Of a DNA stretch of 9,504 nt, positions 4,764-9,504 are shown in pieces (position 1 is the first letter of the stretch; each line of letters starts with the position of its first letter). This DNA is from a bacterium. Its GTDB lineage: Bacteria; Patescibacteriota; Patescibacteriia; 2-12-FULL-60-25. The stretch lies in NCBI GenBank assembly GCA_020056125.1, contig JAGVIJ010000051.1, positions 1 to 9,504 of the forward strand, read 5' to 3'. The translations under genes and the position numbers were made by a program. The notes under the pieces are model-generated. The model had not been told where the DNA came from and did no database searches. It saw only the letters and a list, made by a program, of their open reading frames with translations.

Positions 4764-7700
4764 ATGAGCAGATTGCCGCAAATAAATTTTAAAAACGTGT
4801 TAAAGCGCTGTCTAGCCGGAGGTGTAGTCGGGTTATTAAGTATCCAGTTAATTTTGCCGTTTACGGCCCATGCTTCGCCTGAATCGGATATGGTGGTTAT
4901 TCCGCCCGTACCTGGACCCACCATGCCCGTAGGGATAACAAGCAATGTGTATGAAGAGGCTAAAAAGAAGGTCGGTGGATTTTTTGATAATTTGACTTTG
5001 GGCGCCATCACTATTCTCATGAACACTTTTCAGGTGTTCACCACGCGCATAGCGTCTGATTTGGCTATGGCTATTATTACGGGCGATACAGGCCAATATC
5101 CAATGTTTTGGCAGGAGGGGTTTGGAGATTATTTAAAGAATGTAGCTGAAGACGCGGGCAACCAATTTATTAGTGACGTCAATTCTGAATATTTTAATAC
5201 CCTGGGTTTTGATTTGTGTACGCCCATGGATCCGTTTAAGTTGCAATTGTCTTGGAGTCTTTCCGGCCAAACTAATAAGCTGGCGCAAACATGTAATGCC
5301 GCTAAAATCGGCGCGGCTTGGGAACAAACCAAGGCCGCGTTTGAAACTTCCAAGGATGTATTTGATAACATCGCGCCCATGTATGATCCCAGCGCCAGTG
5401 AATTGAATGTGGGCATTCGTCTGTACAATAATTATTTGGATGCTAAATCAGAGAGTCAATTGGCCGCTGAATTGGATCGTCAGGAAACCCAGGGTTGGAA
5501 AACCGTGAAGAGTATTATCAGCGGAAAAATCGAAACGCCATCCGATGTGGCGCGCGAGGCTTTTTACGAAGCTGCGCTCAAGTTGCCTCTGGAGAATGGC
5601 AGCTTGAATTATTCAGCCATAATGGGCAATGCCTTTCAGATGGGCTTCTCCAAGCTTGGCATACTCACGGCTTCCACCTTTTTAAACACCTTGGTCAATG
5701 GGCTTTTGCAGAAGTTTTTGACGGGTCTGGCCGGGTCAGATGCGGATGTGGCGGCAATTGATTTTTCGGCGCCCGAGAGCGTGACTAACAGTAATGTGGC
5801 GCGAGCGCGCATCGTGTTTTCGGATTTGCTGACGCCTAATCTGTACAGCTCGGATCAGCGCGATTTCGTGACTGAACTAGCCGGCTGTCCCACGCCGCGC
5901 GGATTATTCAACTGCGCCATGGACGAGGGTATGGCCACGGCTTTGCGCACGGTAGGCGAGTCCGGCGCGTATACGGTGGGGCAAGCCGCGCATCTATCGC
6001 AAAATAACGAACCGCCATCCAATCCGGCTTTCTTGCATAAGGAATGGGAGTTGATCCCGGATGCGGATGTTAAAAATAATACTGATCCTACTTGCTATCA
6101 GCGCGCATATTGCGCTTCCAACTTGGCTAAATTGCGTTACGCCCGCATCTTGCCCGTGGGCTGGGAAATGGCTGCCAACTCTCCTTACAATACAAAAAAG
6201 GCCGGCAAATACGTGACTTTGGAAGATGTGGTGCGCGGTTTTTATGTGTGTGATGACAAGGGGCAGGCTGATGCGTCGCATCCTTGGTGCAAATTAATTG
6301 ATCCGAATTGGGTGATGGCCGCTCCGCCGTTTAATTGTTCCATCAAAGGTTATGGCAATACGGTGTTTGATGGCACGGGCATGCGTTTGCAAGAATGCGC
6401 TGACGCCATGTCGTGTTTGAAGCGCGATGATCGCGGCAAGTGCACGGGCGGTTATGGTTATTGCTTGGCAGAAAAACCGGTTTGGCGCTTTACGGCTGAT
6501 ATTTGTTTGGAGCGCTTCTCCAGCTGTCGCACTTATCAGACGCGAGACAAACAACGCGTGTCGTATTTGCGCAACACCATTGATTATGGCGCGTGCAGTG
6601 CGGACAACGTGGGCTGTATGTGGTATTCGTCCGAACGCGATTTGTCTGATCCCACGGGCAATGCTTGGGTCGGCGAGATTCAAGGCGGCCCGCGCAAATA
6701 TTTTGACGCCACTATCAAAACTTGCACGGCCGCGGCTGATGGCTGTACCAAGCTGTTAGAAGTTTATCCGGGCAGTACCTCGTTGAACTTGGCGCAAAAT
6801 GGTTCGTTTGAGCAAGCCTTGGATGAGCAGAATAAAAAGTTAGTGTCCTGGGAGTATAAAGATTCTAAAATTGAATATGCCGTGCCTGTGGTGGGCGAAG
6901 GGGATGAATCGGTTCATGGCGATCGAGGGCTTGAGGCTAAGAGCGGCGGCGATAATACCTTGTGGAGCGGGCGCGTAACTTTAAGCACAACGCGCAATTA
7001 TACGCTTAGCGCCTACATCAGAAATCTCAAGGCTGACCAAGCCGGGAGTTTGAATCTTTCGCTCCAAATGTATAAGGCCACCTCCACGGAGGAAGCGGTG
7101 GCTAGCGGCAAGTTTTTCCGCAGTGAAGGTTGCAGCCAGCTGGTTAAAGAAGGTTCGTATGCGGGCTTTGAAGAAAATATTCAACCCGGTGAAGACAGCA
7201 TCGTTTGGAAGCGCATAGTTTGTTCATTCGTATCCAATACAGGAACCGTGTCCGGTAAAATAAGAATCGGCGGTTCAAATATTTTAGTGGACGCTGTTCA
7301 GCTGGAAGAGGGTGAAGTGGCCACGAATTTTGTGGATGGATTGGCCAGCGGATTGGCCGAGAAATATCTGAAGGTTCCGCCCGATGAGCTTGATTGCCGC
7401 GGCGCTAAAGATGATCGTGCGAGTTGTTCCAAATATGCTCGCGTGTGTTCGCAAAATGACACGGGTTGTCAAGGTTATCGCGATGCCAATAATCCGACGG
7501 CGCCGGAAATTCCGGCTGCGTTGTCAGCTGTGGATTTTTGTCCGGCCGCGTGTGTGGGTTATGGCGAATATCGCAAACAAGCCTCCACCTTTGACTTGGG
7601 GAAGAGTTTGGATGAGCGTTTAAATGATCCCAAGGATATTGATACCGTGCATTTTATTCCGGCTTACAGCCAGCAGTGTTCATTGCAAGATGTGGGTTGT

Positions 7701-9504
7701 GAAGAGTTTACCAATATTGAAGAGGCCAAGGTGGGCGGCGAGCGCAAAGTGTCTTTCAATTATGTTCGCGCTTGCGAAAAGCCCGGTGAAAATACACAGA
7801 CGTATTTTACTTGGGAAGGTTCAGATGTGGCCGGGTATCAGTTGAGGACGTGGAGTTTGATTAAACAAGATAAAAATTCCACTGCGCCCAAGATCATACA
7901 AAAGATGGGACCCGAGGGCATCTTAAAAAATCCGGCGTCTTGTAATGATGCGTTGTGGCAGAGCGGAGTTGATCCGGATTGCCGCCAGTTGTTTGATGCG
8001 GAGGGTAAGATGTTCTATGCGTATTTTTCGCAGACCGTGGTGTCATCTCCAAACTGCACGCGTTATCGTTTGGAAAAATCCAATGCTGATGATTGCACCA
8101 AGACCGGCGGCATATACGATGCCATCACCACGCAGTGCGTGTATCAGGTTTTAGCCGCAGAGAGTCAGCAGTGCAGTGCAGTCAACGCAGGTTGCCGCGC
8201 ATATATCGGCACTACCGGCAGGAATACAACCATAATTTTGCAAGAGAGTTTCCGCGGCTCAACCAGCACGCCGTTTACCGCCGGTGTTTTGTCCAATGAG
8301 GCGGTGTTAGTGGGGGATCAATCGCTCTTAATCGCGGATCCGAATAAAGCTATACAAGATTTGAAAACAGCCACAGTTTTCCCATCCGGCGCCAACCAGC
8401 TATACAGCATTTCTTTTTGGGCCAAGACCACCAACCCAAATAAACAGGTGGTTCATATTTTTGTGGATGGCAAAGAAATTGCCAGTTTCGCCATGGAGGT
8501 TGATTGGCGGCGTTATGAATTCGGCCCGTTTACCACTGCCTCGTCGATTAACAAGTCAATTATCACTTGGGATAATTTGCCCAACCCAACTTTCATTGAT
8601 GAAATCCGCATCGAGCGTTTGCTGGATGTCACCTACACGGTAAAAGATTCGTGGATCATTCCGGCCGAGTGCGATCGCACACCCGAGGGTTTGCCTGAAC
8701 CGCGCGCCATGTTGGGTTGCCGCGCTTATAATGATCGCGATGGCAAGTCAGTGAACGTGCGGCGCTTTGGGCATTTGTGCCGCGAGGATGCCGTGGGTTG
8801 CAAAGCGTTTATTGATACGCGCGATTCGGAAAATCCGTACGCTGAAACATTCGTGATCAAGGGCACCAATACCAACACCAAGATTGATAAGCAGAGCCAA
8901 GAAAAGATCCAGCCGGCTTTTGATTACGAAAATAAATATGTGGGTTCAGCCACCACCACGCGGCCGGCTGATTTGTTCCGCTATTTAATTGATGAGCCCG
9001 GTGCGCGTTGCGACGCGGCCAATGCTTCGTGTCGCGCTTTTGGCAAACCCAAGTTTGCGCAGGATCAGCTGGGGATTGAGATGCCCACGAGTAGCTCGTT
9101 TGAGACCGTGTATTTGATTGATGACATCAAACAATATGTCACGGCCGAGGGCGCGCCCAACATGCTGTGCCGCAAGGATGAGTTGTTCTGCGAAGAGTTT
9201 AAGAGCGGTAAGACCGTGGCGTATTTCCGTAATCCGCAGAGCCACGTGTGCGAATGGCGCGACAAGGCTGTGCTCAAGAAAAATATTCCGAGCGGCATAC
9301 CGCAAGACGGGGAATACAATGGTTGGTTCCGCAAGGGGACTGATTTGCCGTGCTATCCCAATGCCTTGTCTTCGGGTAACAGTTATTTGATTCGCCGCAC
9401 GGCTGATATGGATTATTGGGGCTGGGTGGGCATGTGTCCGATTGAACAATCCGAGTGCACGGAGTTCCGCGACACCAATGATACGAGCGATCCCATACAC
9501 CCAA
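4764..9504 (+). CDS. Giant secreted Cys-rich protein with CBM-like modules (3' end outside the window)
   Basis: Codon-by-codon reading from the ATG at 4764 gives one open frame with no stop to the window end, at least 1,580 residues. The N-terminus is a signal peptide: basic residues to R15, hydrophobic core 16-33, and a signal-peptidase-like TAHA site ending at A37. Residues 50 to about 330 look largely helical, with amphipathic stretches such as LGAITILMNTFQVF and LGILTASTFLNTLVNGLL. From about 440 the protein is rich in paired cysteines, with ten copies of C-x6-C, mostly followed by x-x-F/Y. Two beta-sandwich-like modules are embedded. The first, near 675-860, has QNGSFE and VDAVQLEEG, typical of CBM_4_9-type carbohydrate-binding domains. 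The second is near 1150-1295. No catalytic domain is recognised. Disulfide-stabilised surface or matrix attachment is a plausible role, by inference. There is no clear Shine-Dalgarno; the start is set by the signal peptide and the 16-nt gap to the previous gene. Confidence 0.85.
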   Translation, partial: MSRLPQINFKNVLKRCLAGGVVGLLSIQLILPFTAHASPESDMVVIPPVPGPTMPVGITSNVYEEAKKKVGGFFDNLTLGAITILMNTFQVFTTRIASDLAMAIITGDTGQYPMFWQEGFGDYLKNVAEDAGNQFISDVNSEYFNTLGFDLCTPMDPFKLQLSWSLSGQTNKLAQTCNAAKIGAAWEQTKAAFETSKDVFDNIAPMYDPSASELNVGIRLYNNYLDAKSESQLAAELDRQETQGWKTVKSIISGKIETPSDVAREAFYEAALKLPLENGSLNYSAIMGNAFQMGFSKLGILTASTFLNTLVNGLLQKFLTGLAGSDADVAAIDFSAPESVTNSNVARARIVFSDLLTPNLYSSDQRDFVTELAGCPTPRGLFNCAMDEGMATALRTVGESGAYTVGQAAHLSQNNEPPSNPAFLHKEWELIPDADVKNNTDPTCYQRAYCASNLAKLRYARILPVGWEMAANSPYNTKKAGKYVTLEDVVRGFYVCDDKGQADASHPWCKLIDPNWVMAAPPFNCSIKGYGNTVFDGTGMRLQECADAMSCLKRDDRGKCTGGYGYCLAEKPVWRFTADICLERFSSCRTYQTRDKQRVSYLRNTIDYGACSADNVGCMWYSSERDLSDPTGNAWVGEIQGGPRKYFDATIKTCTAAADGCTKLLEVYPGSTSLNLAQNGSFEQALDEQNKKLVSWEYKDSKIEYAVPVVGEGDESVHGDRGLEAKSGGDNTLWSGRVTLSTTRNYTLSAYIRNLKADQAGSLNLSLQMYKATSTEEAVASGKFFRSEGCSQLVKEGSYAGFEENIQPGEDSIVWKRIVCSFVSNTGTVSGKIRIGGSNILVDAVQLEEGEVATNFVDGLASGLAEKYLKVPPDELDCRGAKDDRASCSKYARVCSQNDTGCQGYRDANNPTAPEIPAALSAVDFCPAACVGYGEYRKQASTFDLGKSLDERLNDPKDIDTVHFIPAYSQQCSLQDVGCEEFTNIEEAKVGGERKVSFNYVRACEKPGENTQTYFTWEGSDVAGYQLRTWSLIKQDKNSTAPKIIQKMGPEGILKNPASCNDALWQSGVDPDCRQLFDAEGKMFYAYFSQTVVSSPNCTRYRLEKSNADDCTKTGGIYDAITTQCVYQVLAAESQQCSAVNAGCRAYIGTTGRNTTIILQESFRGSTSTPFTAGVLSNEAVLVGDQSLLIADPNKAIQDLKTATVFPSGANQLYSISFWAKTTNPNKQVVHIFVDGKEIASFAMEVDWRRYEFGPFTTASSINKSIITWDNLPNPTFIDEIRIERLLDVTYTVKDSWIIPAECDRTPEGLPEPRAMLGCRAYNDRDGKSVNVRRFGHLCREDAVGCKAFIDTRDSENPYAETFVIKGTNTNTKIDKQSQEKIQPAFDYENKYVGSATTTRPADLFRYLIDEPGARCDAANASCRAFGKPKFAQDQLGIEMPTSSSFETVYLIDDIKQYVTAEGAPNMLCRKDELFCEEFKSGKTVAYFRNPQSHVCEWRDKAVLKKNIPSGIPQDGEYNGWFRKGTDLPCYPNALSSGNSYLIRRTADMDYWGWVGMCPIEQSECTEFRDTNDTSDPIHP
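6723..7343 (+). repeat. Module A of the giant protein: Cys motif plus CBM_4_9-like sandwich
   Basis: CTAAADGC is followed about 17 residues later by LAQNGSFE, a WSGRV segment, NYTLSAYIRNL and finally ILVDAVQLEEGEVATNFVDG. The NGSFE opening, the tYTLSAY strand and the DAVQLEEG ending are the hallmarks of CBM_4_9-type carbohydrate-binding domains. Ligand-contact residues cannot be assigned by eye. Confidence 0.6.
8172..8642 (+). repeat. Module B of the giant protein: Cys motif plus second sandwich
   Basis: CSAVNAGC is followed by TTIILQESFRG, SLLIADPNKAI, LYSISFWAKTTNPNKQVV, VDWRRYEFGPF and FIDEIRIERLLD. The order matches module A: Cys pair, a xSF strand, a YxxSxxxK/R strand and a final (V/I)D-x-(V/I)-x-(L/I)-E strand. 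It is more divergent than A and could also be described as a concanavalin-like jelly roll. The offset from module A is 483 residues. Confidence 0.5.

Larger units (their letters stand above)
6504..9458 (+). other. Ten-copy Cys-x6-Cys motif series inside the giant protein
   Basis: The first cysteine codons are at 6504, 6594, 6723, 7446, 7677, 8172, 8778, 9009, 9168 and 9435 (residues 581, 611, 654, 895, 972, 1137, 1339, 1416, 1469 and 1558). Every pair is separated by exactly six residues; examples are CSADNVGC, CSQNDTGC, CSLQDVGC, CSAVNAGC and CREDAVGC. A Gly precedes the second Cys in six copies, and an aromatic residue usually stands three positions after it (GCRAY, GCKAF, SCRAF, FCEEF). 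The fixed spacing suggests a small repeated disulfide or metal-binding element. Additional cysteines fall between copies. Confidence 0.75.

Noticed and set aside
5495..5761. Alternative-frame open frames inside 4764-9504 on both strands (for example 5495-5761, 6427-6759, 8985-9500)
   Set aside because: They lie inside one continuous open frame with coherent codon use, signal peptide and repeated motifs. They are shadows rich in Arg, Ala and Ser without domain features.
1..9504. CRISPR array, insertion sequence or phage integration genes
   Set aside because: No regularly spaced repeats, transposase or integrase sequences are present.

Overview
The gene content suggests a member of the Candidate Phyla Radiation (Patescibacteria), possibly near Magasanikbacteria, Uhrbacteria or related Parcubacteria. 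This is an inference from gene types: a VanW/peptidoglycan-binding surface protein, a minimal Hsp20, a membrane-anchored calcium-binding-repeat protein and a giant secreted cysteine-rich protein. No marker gene is present. TGA and TAA both act as real stops, so the Gracilibacteria-type code (TGA = Gly) does not apply. All genes lie on the + strand.

Layout. (1) 1-1913: a VanW-family protein, probably cut at its 5' end by the window edge, then a small Hsp20 chaperone 20 nt downstream and a terminator. (2) 1914-3376: a compact locus that looks like a ribosomally synthesised, post-translationally modified peptide (RiPP) system. An AT-rich possible promoter region and a leader inverted repeat precede a 42-codon gene at 2109-2237. 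Its product ends in a six-cysteine segment, CSICCDCCLC. A GC-rich hairpin with a T-tract follows, then a strong Shine-Dalgarno and a 337-residue radical SAM/SPASM enzyme (2308-3321), then a strong terminator. (3) 3381-3824: a short class I SAM-dependent methyltransferase that starts 4 nt after that terminator's T-tract, followed by a region with inverted and imperfect repeats and another terminator. (4) 3962-9504: an extended -10 promoter drives a membrane-anchored protein with two thrombospondin-type-3-like calcium motifs. Sixteen nt later comes one uninterrupted reading frame of at least 1,580 codons that runs off the window.

How they may work together. The short peptide and the radical SAM enzyme form the most interesting unit: a leader followed by a Cys-rich C-terminal core, with a partial terminator between the genes that would make the precursor in excess over the enzyme. 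The locus differs in codon choice from its flanks and may have been acquired. The last two genes probably form an envelope operon: an anchored calcium-motif protein and a secreted protein with ten Cys-x6-Cys motifs interleaved with two beta-sandwich (CBM-like) modules. None of these functions has been tested by database search here.
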